From: Nocardioides sp.
Lineage (GTDB): Bacteria > Actinomycetota > Actinomycetes > Propionibacteriales > Nocardioidaceae
Direction of reading: 5' to 3'
Length of the DNA stretch: 5,096 bases
NCBI GenBank assembly: GCA_023252065.1
Contig: JAHEXO010000216.1
Coordinates: 1 to 5,096, forward strand
Under the pieces are notes generated by a model, which did not search any database, was not told the origin of the DNA, and saw only the letters and a list, made by a program, of their open reading frames with translations. Below, one piece after another: positions 1 to 5,096 of the stretch. A program made the translations under genes and the position numbers. How positions within the stretch are numbered: the stretch's first letter is position 1; every line of letters begins with the position of its first letter.

Positions 1-245
1 ACGACCACCCCGAGGGCGACGACGGCGTCGTGGGTGCGGGCCAGCTCGGCGGCCACCACGGGCAGCTCGAACGCGCCGGGCACCCGGACCTCGGTCACGT
101 CGGTGAGGCCGTACGCCGTGAGCGCGCGGCGGGTGCCGGCCAGCAGGCCGTCCATCACCTGGGTGTGCCACCGGGCGGCGACCACCCCGACGCTGAGGTC
201 GGAGCAGTCGACGACATCGTCGTCGGGGGCGCCGTGGCCGCTCAC
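1..245 (-). CDS. ribH: 6,7-dimethyl-8-ribityllumazine synthase (RibH), N-terminal part, cut by window edge
   Basis: This is the N-terminal 81 codons of lumazine synthase. The enzyme condenses 5-amino-6-ribitylamino-uracil with 3,4-dihydroxy-2-butanone 4-phosphate to give lumazine, the penultimate step of riboflavin synthesis, in the cytosol. I translated the reverse strand by hand from a GTG at 243-245. The product begins MSGHGAP, and its landmarks are [12 protein letters not shown] (residues 24-35, the substrate-binding aromatic region), VPGAFELP (55-62) and VVALGVV (75-81), all in family order. The frame stays open to the left edge, where about half of a usual ~155-residue protein is still missing. 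The GTG overlaps the ribBA stop as GTGA, and I see no convincing Shine-Dalgarno before it. Translation therefore probably depends on ribosomes finishing ribBA. Family assignment is very secure; the start rests on the overlap and the typical N-terminus. Confidence 0.95.
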   Translation of the reverse strand, partial: MSGHGAPDDDVVDCSDLSVGVVAARWHTQVMDGLLAGTRRALTAYGLTDVTEVRVPGAFELPVVAAELARTHDAVVALGVV

Positions 246-1489
246 GGCTCGGCCGTCACAGGAGCGTCGAGCGTGGCCGGCAGGTCGGGCATCTGGTGCC
301 CCATCCGGTCGCGCTTGGTCTGCAGGTAGGCGAGGTTGTGCCGGTTGGGCCGTGGCGTGAGCGGCTCCTGCGCCTCGATGTGCACCCCGAAGTCCTCGAG
401 GCTGTCGGACTTGTCGGGGTTGTTGGTCAGCAGCCGCACCCGCGCCACGCCGAGGTCACGGAGCACCTGCGAGGCGGCGCCGTAGTGGCGCGCGTCGGCC
501 GGCAGCCCGAGGTCGAGGTTGGCGTCGACCGTGTCGCGGCCGTCGTCCTGGAGGGCGTAGGCCTGGAGCTTGGCGACCAGCCCGATGCCGCGTCCCTCGT
601 GGCCGCGGAGGTAGACCACGACGCCGCGGCCGGCGGCCACGACGCGCTCGAGCGCCTCGTCGAGCTGGGGGCCGCAGTCGCAGCGCTGGGAGCCGAACAC
701 GTCACCGGTCAGGCACTCGGAGTGCACCCGGGTCAGCACCGGCTCCGGCCCGGAGAGGTCGCCGTACACGAGGGCGAGGTGCTCGGAGTCGTCGATCGTC
801 GAGAGATAGCCGTACGCCGTGAACTCGCCGTGCCGGGTCGGCAGCCGGGTCTGTGCGACACGGCGGACCAGACGCTCGGTGCGGTGGCGGTAGCGGACCA
901 GGTCCTCGATCGAGATCATCGCCAGCCCGTGCTCGTCGGCGAACGCCCGCAGCTCGGGGGCGCGCCTCATCGTGCCGTCGTCGTTGACGACCTCGACCAG
1001 CACCCCGGCAGGAGTGAGCCCGGCGAGCCGTGCCAGGTCGACCGCGGCCTCGGTGTGGCCGCGCCGCGACAGCACGCCGCCCTCGTGGTAGCGCAGCGGG
1101 AAGATGTGGCCCGGGCGGGTGACCTCCCACGGCTCGGTGGCCGAGTCGGCCAGCACCCGGGCGGTGTGGGCGCGGTCGGCCGCGCTGATGCCGGTGGTGA
1201 CACCGTCGCGGGCGTCGACCGAGATCGTGAACTGGGTGCGCATCTTGTCGCGGTTGTGCGGCGTCATCAGCGGGATCTCGAGCCGGTCGAGCATGTCCGC
1301 CGGCATCGGCACGCACACCACTCCGCTGCTGTGCCGGATCGTGAACGCCATCAGCTCCGGGGTCGCCTTGGCGGCGGCGAAGATGATGTCGCCCTCGTTC
1401 TCGCGGTCCTCGTCGTCGACGACGATCACGGCCTTGCCGGCGGCGATGTCGGCGATCGCGCGCTCGACGGTGTCCAGACGAATGGTCAT
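242..1489 (-). CDS. ribBA: Bifunctional 3,4-dihydroxy-2-butanone-4-phosphate synthase / GTP cyclohydrolase II (RibBA)
   Basis: This 415-residue cytosolic fusion supplies both precursor branches of riboflavin. The N-terminal domain (about 1-205) converts ribulose-5-phosphate to 3,4-dihydroxy-2-butanone 4-phosphate plus formate. The C-terminal domain (about 210-400) opens GTP to the 2,5-diaminopyrimidine. DHBP synthase signatures are the acidic loop [10 protein letters not shown] (25-34), [10 protein letters not shown] (53-62), the [13 protein letters not shown] segment (95-107) and [12 protein letters not shown] (142-153). GTP cyclohydrolase II signatures are [19 protein letters not shown] (254-272), whose Cys259, Cys270 and Cys272 are the expected zinc ligands, then [10 protein letters not shown] (295-304), [12 protein letters not shown] (332-343) and LLTNNPDK (353-360). 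No key motif is missing, so both halves look active. The ATG at 1487-1489 overlaps the transporter stop as ATGA and has a strong Shine-Dalgarno. The frame stays open upstream for another 141 codons, but that stretch is the transporter gene read out of frame. Confidence 0.98.
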   Translation of the reverse strand: MTIRLDTVERAIADIAAGKAVIVVDDEDRENEGDIIFAAAKATPELMAFTIRHSSGVVCVPMPADMLDRLEIPLMTPHNRDKMRTQFTISVDARDGVTTGISAADRAHTARVLADSATEPWEVTRPGHIFPLRYHEGGVLSRRGHTEAAVDLARLAGLTPAGVLVEVVNDDGTMRRAPELRAFADEHGLAMISIEDLVRYRHRTERLVRRVAQTRLPTRHGEFTAYGYLSTIDDSEHLALVYGDLSGPEPVLTRVHSECLTGDVFGSQRCDCGPQLDEALERVVAAGRGVVVYLRGHEGRGIGLVAKLQAYALQDDGRDTVDANLDLGLPADARHYGAASQVLRDLGVARVRLLTNNPDKSDSLEDFGVHIEAQEPLTPRPNRHNLAYLQTKRDRMGHQMPDLPATLDAPVTAEP

Positions 1490-2181
1490 GCCAGTACCTC
1501 CTCGAGTGCGGGGTCCCGCTCGGCGCGACTTGCCCGCAGCCAGACCACGAAGCCCCAGATCACCAGGGCGCCGTAGACGACGTAGAGGATCGCCGTCGGG
1601 TAGAGCTGGCTGTGCCACAGCAAGGGGACGCCGACCAGGTCGACGGCGATCCAGCACAGCCAGAAGTCGGTCCAGCCCCTGGCCATCGCGAAGGTGGCGA
1701 CGATGGACCCGACGAAGATCCAGGCGTCGCACCAGAAGTACCACCGCTCCACCGGGAAGCCGGCGCCGATCGCGGCGAACAGCCACTGGAAGAGCAGGAG
1801 CCCGGCGGCCCAGGTCACGAGGTAGGCCAGCCGCTCGCCCGATGTGGCCCAGCGTGGGGTGATCGCCGGGGCCGACTCCGCCCGGTGGGACTTGCTCTGC
1901 TGCCAGCGCCACCAGCCGTAGATGCTCACGACGATGAAGAAGACCTGGCGTCCGGCCTGCCCGAACAGGGGTGCGTGCGAGCCCGGCTGCAACGTGACCG
2001 CGAGGAACACGGTCAGGAGCAGGACGTTCCCGACGATCCCGACCGGCCAGGCCCAGACCCTGCGCCTCATCCCCCCGACCGCGGAGGCGAAGCCGAAGCC
2101 GTTGCCCAGGATCTCCCGCCAGGTGATCGGGTGGCCGGCGATGGTCAGGTGGGCCTCGTAGAGCGACTGCGCGAAGCTCAT
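1486..2181 (-). CDS. ribM: PnuC-family membrane transporter, probable riboflavin importer (PnuX/RibM type)
   Basis: This is a 231-residue integral membrane protein of the PnuC vitamin-transporter family. Family hallmarks are IYGWWRWQQ (87-95) and the aromatic segment [13 protein letters not shown] (147-159), followed by [18 protein letters not shown] (170-187). Hydrophobic segments lie roughly at 24-36, 46-64, 79-93, 119-140, 150-166, 173-189 and 194-215. A polar loop near 96-117 and an Arg-rich, acidic tail follow the usual layout. Classical PnuC imports nicotinamide riboside. Members encoded in actinobacterial rib clusters (PnuX of Corynebacterium glutamicum, RibM of Streptomyces davawensis) import riboflavin, probably by facilitated diffusion coupled to phosphorylation. 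Placement between ribE and ribBA, under an FMN riboswitch and with no NAD gene nearby, supports the riboflavin substrate; this is inference from context. The ATG overlaps the ribE stop as ATGA and is preceded by a G-rich Shine-Dalgarno-like run (2183-2194). The stop overlaps the ribBA start in the same way. Confidence 0.88.
   Translation of the reverse strand: MSFAQSLYEAHLTIAGHPITWREILGNGFGFASAVGGMRRRVWAWPVGIVGNVLLLTVFLAVTLQPGSHAPLFGQAGRQVFFIVVSIYGWWRWQQSKSHRAESAPAITPRWATSGERLAYLVTWAAGLLLFQWLFAAIGAGFPVERWYFWCDAWIFVGSIVATFAMARGWTDFWLCWIAVDLVGVPLLWHSQLYPTAILYVVYGALVIWGFVVWLRASRAERDPALEEVLA
1497..1503 (-). promoter_or_regulatory. Strong Shine-Dalgarno of ribBA, inside the transporter gene
   Basis: On the minus strand GAGGAGG sits 7 nt before the ribBA ATG. 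It is the best match to the 16S anti-Shine-Dalgarno within the operon and decides the start of ribBA against the longer open frame. It lies within the last codons of the upstream transporter gene, so ribBA can recruit ribosomes itself as well as through the ATGA overlap. Confidence 0.8.
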
Positions 2182-2804
2182 GCCCCCACCCCCTGCACGA
2201 CCGGCTGCACGACCCCGCGCAGCTCGAGCTGGCGGGCGACGTACTTGCCGATCACGTCGACCTCGAGGTTGACCGGGTCGCCGGGGGCGCGGAAGCCGAG
2301 CGTCGTACGCCGCAGGGTCTCGGGGATCAGGCTGACGGTGAAGGACTCCTCCCCTGCCTCGACGACCGTCAGGCTCACGCCGTCGACGGTCACCGAGCCC
2401 TTGTCGACGAGGTAGGGCGCGAGGTCGGGGGGCATCGCGAACGTGACGACGTCCCAGTGCTCGCCGGGGTCGCGCCGGACCACCCGGCCGACGCCGTCGA
2501 CGTGGCCCTGCACGAGGTGACCGCCCAGGCGGGTGCCCGCGGTTGCGGCCCGCTCCAGGTTGACCCGGTCACCCGGCTCCAGCGACCCGAGCCCCGTCTT
2601 GCCCAGGGTCTCGGCCATCACGTCGGCGGTCCAGGTGTCGTCGGTGCGCTCGGCGACGGTCAGGCAGCAGCCGTTGACGGCGATCGAGTCGCCCAGGGCG
2701 GCGTCCGCGACGACGGTGGACGCCCGCACGGTGAGTCGCACGGCGTCGGACAGCCGTTCGACCGCCTCGACAGTGCCGAGCTCCTCGACGATGCCGGTGA
2801 ACAT
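2178..2804 (-). CDS. ribE: Riboflavin synthase, alpha chain (lumazine dismutase)
   Basis: This enzyme catalyses the last step of the pathway, dismutation of two 6,7-dimethyl-8-ribityllumazine molecules into riboflavin and the pyrimidine that RibH reuses. The 208 residues form the two tandem lumazine-binding barrels expected of the family. Domain 1 (about 1-96) starts with the diagnostic [10 protein letters not shown] and carries [12 protein letters not shown] (39-50), whose Cys47 aligns with the conserved cysteine of VNGVCLTV. Domain 2 (about 97-195) has the parallel elements [12 protein letters not shown] (95-106), [14 protein letters not shown] (134-147) and [12 protein letters not shown] (158-169). 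Length is normal for the family. The ATG follows the ribD TGA with no gap (TGAATG), and AGAGGA at 2813-2818 is a good Shine-Dalgarno 8 nt upstream, inside ribD. In some nomenclatures this gene is ribC or ribB; ribE follows E. coli usage for the alpha-type synthase. Confidence 0.97.
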   Translation of the reverse strand: MFTGIVEELGTVEAVERLSDAVRLTVRASTVVADAALGDSIAVNGCCLTVAERTDDTWTADVMAETLGKTGLGSLEPGDRVNLERAATAGTRLGGHLVQGHVDGVGRVVRRDPGEHWDVVTFAMPPDLAPYLVDKGSVTVDGVSLTVVEAGEESFTVSLIPETLRRTTLGFRAPGDPVNLEVDVIGKYVARQLELRGVVQPVVQGVGA

Positions 2805-3890
2805 TCAGGGTTTCCTCTCGCTGGGGGTCTCGACAGGCTCGAACGACGTCTCGGCCGACGGGGTCATGCTGATCCGTACGTTGACCTCGTCCCCTTCGTC
2901 GAGGGGAGCGAGGACGGTCACGTAGGTGACCGGGAGGTGCAGCGCTCGGGTGATCGTGGTGATTCCCAGGTCGCCGACGGCCGACGTCCCGGCGCCGAGC
3001 AGCATCGGCGCCACGTAGGCGACGATCTCGTCGACCAGACCGGCCGCGAGGAACGCCGCGGCCAGGGTCGGCCCACCCTCGAGGAAGACGTGCTGGCGGT
3101 CGCGGGCGAAGAGGTCCTTGAGCGCGCCCTCGGGGTCGCGCGTGCGCAGGTGGACGGTCTCGGCGGCGTCGTCGAAGACCCGGCGCCCGGGGTCGAGGTC
3201 GCGCTCCCCCATCACCGCACGGAGCGGCTGGCGCGGGAGGAGAACCCCCTCGGGGTCGCGGACGGTCAGGTGGGGGTCGTCGACGGCGACCGTGTGGGTG
3301 CCGACCAGCATCGTGTCGCACAGGGCCCGCAGTCGGTGGGTGTCGGCGCGGGCGGCAGCACTGGAGACCCAGCGGCTCGTGCCGTCGGTCGCGGCGCTGC
3401 GGCCGTCGAGAGTCGTCGCGAACTTCCAGGTGACGAACGGCCGGCCGTGCTCCACCGCGAACGTCCACACCCCGTTCAGCACCCGGGCGACGTCCTCGAG
3501 GACCCCGGTCTCGACCTCGACGCCGGCCGCGCGCAGGGTGTCGGCCCCGCCGATGGCGACCGGGTTGGTGTCGCGCTGGGCGACCACCACGCGTCGTACG
3601 CCGGCCTCGACGAGCGCGACAGCGCACGGCCCGGTGCGGCCGGTGTGGTTGCAGGGCTCGAGGGTGACCACGGCGGTGGCACCCCGGGCCGCCGCGCCGG
3701 CGCGGGACAGGGCATCCACCTCGGCATGAGGGTCGCCGGCCCCGCGGTGGTAGCCCTCGGCGACCACGCTGCCGTCGGGCGCGAGCAGCACGCAGCCGAC
3801 ACGCGGGTTGGGTCCGAGCGGTACGCCGTCGGTCGCCGCCAGCGCCAGGGCACGCCGCATCGCGGCCACCTCGGTCTGGCTGGCGGTCAT
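2805..3890 (-). CDS. ribD: Bifunctional diaminohydroxyphosphoribosylaminopyrimidine deaminase / 5-amino-6-(5-phosphoribosylamino)uracil reductase (RibD)
   Basis: RibD performs the second and third steps of the GTP branch: zinc-dependent deamination of the pyrimidine ring, then NADPH-dependent reduction of the ribosyl side chain to ribityl. The protein has 361 residues. The deaminase domain (about 5-145) shows GPNPRVGCVL (26-35), GDPHAEVDAL (52-61) with His55 and the proton-shuttle Glu57, and TLEPCNHTGRTGPC (76-89) with Cys80 and Cys89, so the zinc site is complete. The reductase domain (about 150-345) shows GRPFVTWKFATTLDGR (149-164), GTHTVAVDDPHLTVR (197-211) and FLEGGPTLAAAF (269-280). The ATG at 3888-3890 has GGAGG (3897-3901) 6 nt upstream. 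It is the first gene after the FMN riboswitch, so it should respond directly to FMN. The last 13 residues (SFEPVETPSERKP) extend past the conserved fold and coincide with a short repeat. The TGA directly abuts the ribE ATG. Confidence 0.98.
   Translation of the reverse strand: MTASQTEVAAMRRALALAATDGVPLGPNPRVGCVLLAPDGSVVAEGYHRGAGDPHAEVDALSRAGAAARGATAVVTLEPCNHTGRTGPCAVALVEAGVRRVVVAQRDTNPVAIGGADTLRAAGVEVETGVLEDVARVLNGVWTFAVEHGRPFVTWKFATTLDGRSAATDGTSRWVSSAAARADTHRLRALCDTMLVGTHTVAVDDPHLTVRDPEGVLLPRQPLRAVMGERDLDPGRRVFDDAAETVHLRTRDPEGALKDLFARDRQHVFLEGGPTLAAAFLAAGLVDEIVAYVAPMLLGAGTSAVGDLGITTITRALHLPVTYVTVLAPLDEGDEVNVRISMTPSAETSFEPVETPSERKP
2826..2842. repeat. Short palindrome-like repeat unit embedded in the 3' end of ribD
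   Basis: The plus strand reads GGTCTCGACAGGCTCGA. The core TCGA-CAGGC-TCGA can fold as a small hairpin (TCGA is self-complementary). From memory, close variants of this string recur many times in the genomes of Nocardioides and related actinobacteria, mostly between genes. Here it is read in frame as FEPVET at residues 350-355 of RibD, past the folded reductase domain. Only one copy lies in this window, so its repeat status rests on recalled knowledge. Confidence 0.5.
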
Positions 3891-3894
3891 CGAG

Positions 3895-3930
3895 GGCCTC
3901 CGGTCCGGTCACGTCACGGACTCCGGGGCC
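3895..3930 (-). promoter_or_regulatory. Hairpin sequestering the ribD Shine-Dalgarno (riboswitch expression platform)
   Basis: On the minus strand, GGCCCCGG (3930-3923), bulge AG, TCCG (3920-3917), a 9-nt loop (3916-3908), CGGA (3907-3904), CCGG (3903-3900), bulge A (3899) and GGCC (3898-3895) form a 12-bp GC stem. The 3' arm contains the GGAGG Shine-Dalgarno of ribD (3901-3897): four of its five bases are paired and the A is bulged. No U-run follows, so it is not an intrinsic terminator. It fits an off-state for translation control by FMN. Base pairing is visible in the sequence; the regulatory role is inferred from the riboswitch upstream. Confidence 0.7.
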
Positions 3931-3931
3931 G

Positions 3932-3980
3932 GGCATCGCGCTCGCGGTGGTTCGGGTAGGAACCGACGAGCACGGATGCC
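3932..3980 (-). promoter_or_regulatory. Long stem-loop between FMN aptamer and ribosome-site hairpin
   Basis: The minus-strand RNA can fold as GGCATC (3980-3975) with GATGCC (3937-3932), one bulged C (3974), GTGCTCG (3973-3967) with CGAGCGC (3944-3938, one G-U pair), a small internal loop, then GGTTC (3964-3960) with GAACC (3953-3949) closing a 6-nt loop. That is 18 base pairs in 49 nt. It starts 1 nt after the aptamer P1 helix and ends 1 nt before the Shine-Dalgarno hairpin. It is not part of the conserved aptamer. Its role is unknown; a spacer, a helix that stacks between its neighbours, or a switching element are all possible. Confidence 0.6.
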
Positions 3981-3981
3981 T

Positions 3982-4125
3982 GCGTGCGCTTCCCATCCGG
4001 ACTTTGACCGTCGGTCCAGGAGTTCCACCTGGTCAACCGGCTGCTGGCTGCAGCCGGGTCGCGGACTTCCGAGGACTGCTCCTCGGTCACCGCCGGTGCG
4101 GAGTTTCACCGCCCCCAGAGCACGC
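3982..4125 (-). promoter_or_regulatory. FMN riboswitch aptamer (RFN element)
   Basis: This complete FMN-binding aptamer lies in the leader of the riboflavin operon. Reading the minus strand, P1 is GCGTGC (4125-4120) with GCACGC (3987-3982). P2 is built on GGCGGTGAAACTCCGC, followed by the conserved ACCGGCGGTGAC. P3 is CCGAGG-agcagt-CCTCGG (4086-4069). The conserved GTCCGCGACC comes next, then the variable arm CCGGCTGC-agcca-GCAGCCGG (4057-4037). The last arm holds GGTGGAACTCC and CCGACGGT, and the element ends with AGTCCGGATGGGA (4003-3991). All invariant blocks of the family are present and in order, so I expect it to bind FMN. The ribD start lies 91 nt beyond P1, with a Shine-Dalgarno-blocking hairpin between, which points to translational control rather than termination. 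High FMN should lower expression of ribD and the coupled genes behind it. Confidence 0.97.
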
Positions 4126-4149
4126 GAGCACTTGGCTCTTGCTGGGACC

Positions 4150-4177
4150 AGGGTAGCGCGCCCCCACGACGACTCAG
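4150..4177 (-). promoter_or_regulatory. Weak candidate promoter for the rib leader
   Basis: Only 48 nt separate the rpe stop from the aptamer. In the minus strand TACCCT (4155-4150) fits the loose actinobacterial -10 pattern TAnnnT. CTGAGT (4177-4172), which overlaps the rpe stop codon, matches TTGACA at three of six positions with a 16-nt spacer. A start near 4143 would leave a short lead-in before P1. The match is poor, so read-through from rpe or an upstream promoter is an equal possibility. Confidence 0.2.
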
Positions 4178-4836
4178 GCGGACGCCTGCTCCGCCTTCGC
4201 CCGGAGGGCCTCGACCATCGCGTCGGGGTCGTCGGCGTCGAAGACCGCCGAACCCGCCACGAACACGTCGGCGCCGGCCTCGGCGCACCGCTCGATCGTC
4301 TCCAGGCTGACGCCGCCGTCGACCTGGAGCCAGGTCTCGACGCCGTGCTTGTCCATCAGCGCGCGGGCCCGGCGGATCTTGGGCAGGCACACGTCGAGGA
4401 ACCTCTGACCGCCGAAACCCGGCTCCACGGTCATGACCAGCACCATGTCGAGCTCGGGCAGCAGGTCCTCGTAGGGCTCGATGGGGGTCGCCGGCCGGAG
4501 CGCCATGCTGGCGCGGGCGCCCTGGGCGCGGATCTCGCGGGCCAGGCGGACCGGCGCCGCTGCCGCCTCGACATGGAACGTCACGCTGCGCGCGCCCGCC
4601 TCGACGTACGCCGCGGCGTTGCGGTCGGCGTCGGCGATCATCAGGTGGGCGTCGACGGGCAGGCTGGTGGCCTTGCTCAGGGCTTCGACCATGGTCGGCC
4701 CGAAGGTCAGGTTGGGCACGAAGTGGTTGTCCATCACGTCGACGTGCACCCAGTCGGCGCTCGGGATCCTTCCGAGCTCGGCCCCGAGCGCGGCGAAGTC
4801 GGCGGTCAGGATGCTCGGCGTGATCTGGATGCCCAC
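4174..4836 (-). CDS. rpe: Ribulose-phosphate 3-epimerase
   Basis: Rpe interconverts D-ribulose-5-phosphate and D-xylulose-5-phosphate in the pentose phosphate pathway. The 220-residue product has the normal length of this TIM-barrel family. Visible motifs are [10 protein letters not shown] (5-14), [17 protein letters not shown] (31-47) with His31 and Asp33, DAHLMI (62-67) with His64, [10 protein letters not shown] (135-144), QVDGGV (171-176) with Asp173, and the phosphate-binding VAGSAVF (193-199). The His/Asp set matches the usual metal and acid-base residues. MDN replaces the more common MDG in the second motif. I chose the GTG at 4834-4836: the longer open frame to 4965 only reads the preceding polymerase gene out of frame, while the GTG gives a family-like N-terminus. 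No clear Shine-Dalgarno precedes it. The gene begins 10 nt after the polymerase stop and ends 48 nt before the FMN aptamer. Its substrate is also the RibB substrate, which may explain the common linkage to rib genes. Confidence 0.96.
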   Translation of the reverse strand: MGIQITPSILTADFAALGAELGRIPSADWVHVDVMDNHFVPNLTFGPTMVEALSKATSLPVDAHLMIADADRNAAAYVEAGARSVTFHVEAAAAPVRLAREIRAQGARASMALRPATPIEPYEDLLPELDMVLVMTVEPGFGGQRFLDVCLPKIRRARALMDKHGVETWLQVDGGVSLETIERCAEAGADVFVAGSAVFDADDPDAMVEALRAKAEQASA

Positions 4837-4846
4837 GCGCGTCAGC

Positions 4847-5096
4847 CTAGGGCTCGTCACCGGGCCCGGTCGTGGAGGTGAGGCCGTTGGCCTCGTCCCG
4901 GTCGGCCCACTCGCGCAACGGCTCGATGTCGAAGACGTGGTCGTCGATGTCGGCGTGCAGGTCACCGAGCTCGGCGTAGCGCGCCGGCACCGTGAAGATC
5001 GTGAAGTCGTGCGGGTCGACGTCGTCGACCTCGTCCCACCGCACCGGTGTCGAGACCCGAGCGTCGGGGAACCCGCGCACCGAGTACGCCGCGGCG
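4847..5096 (-). CDS. LigD-type DNA polymerase/primase domain protein, C-terminal end, cut by window edge
   Basis: The last 82 residues and TAG stop of a protein that resembles the polymerase domain of LigD, the archaeo-eukaryotic-primase-type polymerase of bacterial non-homologous end joining. The frame is open to the right edge. Visible text is [20 protein letters not shown] followed by [13 protein letters not shown], the typical end of this domain (its final strands before the last helix), then [14 protein letters not shown] and a short polar tail. The valine after AYS is an internal GTG, not the start. Because the polymerase domain ends at the stop codon, this is either a stand-alone polymerase (as some mycobacterial and streptomycete paralogues are) or a fusion with other domains placed before it. 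It is not the Mycobacterium LigD order, where the polymerase comes first. Catalytic residues lie outside the window. Adjacency to rpe is probably incidental. Confidence 0.85.
   Translation of the reverse strand, partial: AAAYSVRGFPDARVSTPVRWDEVDDVDPHDFTIFTVPARYAELGDLHADIDDHVFDIEPLREWADRDEANGLTSTTGPGDEP

Noticed and set aside
296..1576. 426-codon open frame on the plus strand
   Set aside because: Antisense shadow of ribBA with repetitive Val/Gly/Asp/His content and no family motif; third-position GC bias keeps stops out of this frame.
1490..1912. 141-codon upstream extension of the ribBA frame
   Set aside because: It is the transporter gene read in another frame, Arg/Gly/Pro-rich. The internal ATG with GAGGAGG 7 nt upstream and [12 protein letters not shown] is the typical RibB start.
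2457..3959. 500-codon open frame on the plus strand
   Set aside because: It lies antisense to ribE and ribD, whose motifs are complete. Its composition is the Gly/Arg/Asp/Val/His-rich pattern that comes from reading a GC-biased gene backwards, with no recognisable domain.
3932..3980. Leader stem-loop as an intrinsic terminator
   Set aside because: It is followed by a GC-rich hairpin, not a U-run, so the termination signature is missing.
2569..3996. 475-codon minus-strand frame overlapping ribD and the leader
   Set aside because: Arg/Gly/Pro-rich shadow in a different frame from ribD; it includes the untranslated leader.
3808..4881. 357-codon plus-strand frame across the rib leader and rpe
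   Set aside because: It runs through the FMN riboswitch and antisense to rpe and shows no domain. The structured RNA on the other strand explains the region.
4837..4965. Longer rpe start upstream of 4836
   Set aside because: The extra residues ([13 protein letters not shown]...) are the polymerase gene out of frame and do not resemble any epimerase N-terminus.
1..5096. Mobile element, CRISPR array, tRNA/rRNA or defence genes
   Set aside because: I saw no transposase or integrase motif, no direct-repeat array, no tRNA-like cloverleaf and no foreign-looking base composition. The window reads as an ordinary vitamin-synthesis locus.

Overview
The window is a compact, high-GC stretch with strong G/C preference at third codon positions, GTG starts and 4-nt gene overlaps. 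These traits point to an actinobacterium. Nocardioidaceae (a Nocardioides-like organism) is my best guess, from protein style and a C-terminal repeat-derived peptide in ribD; the sequence alone does not prove it. Every real gene is on the minus strand, so transcription runs from the right edge to the left.

Right to left: (1) the last 82 codons of a LigD-type polymerase/primase domain protein (4847-5096, cut by the window edge); (2) rpe, ribulose-5-phosphate 3-epimerase (4174-4836), 10 nt after the polymerase stop; (3) a 283-nt leader (3891-4173) holding a complete FMN riboswitch aptamer (3982-4125), a long stem-loop (3932-3980) and a hairpin that buries the ribD Shine-Dalgarno sequence (3895-3930); (4) the riboflavin operon ribD (2805-3890), ribE (2178-2804), a PnuC-family transporter of the PnuX/RibM type (1486-2181), the ribBA fusion (242-1489) and the first 81 codons of ribH (1-245, cut by the left edge).

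Together the rib genes cover most of riboflavin synthesis. RibA opens GTP, and RibD deaminates and reduces the product. RibB makes the four-carbon unit from ribulose-5-phosphate. RibH joins the two branches to form lumazine, and RibE dismutates lumazine to riboflavin. The transporter probably imports riboflavin. Rpe next door interconverts ribulose-5-phosphate, the RibB substrate, with xylulose-5-phosphate. The rib genes abut or overlap by 4 nt at every junction, so translational coupling is likely, and FMN feedback on the first gene could reach the whole operon.

I see no evidence of an undescribed system, mobile element, CRISPR array, tRNA or rRNA. The items most worth a second look are the architecture of the riboswitch expression platform, the transporter inside the operon, and a short palindrome-like repeat that appears to have become the C-terminal tail of RibD.
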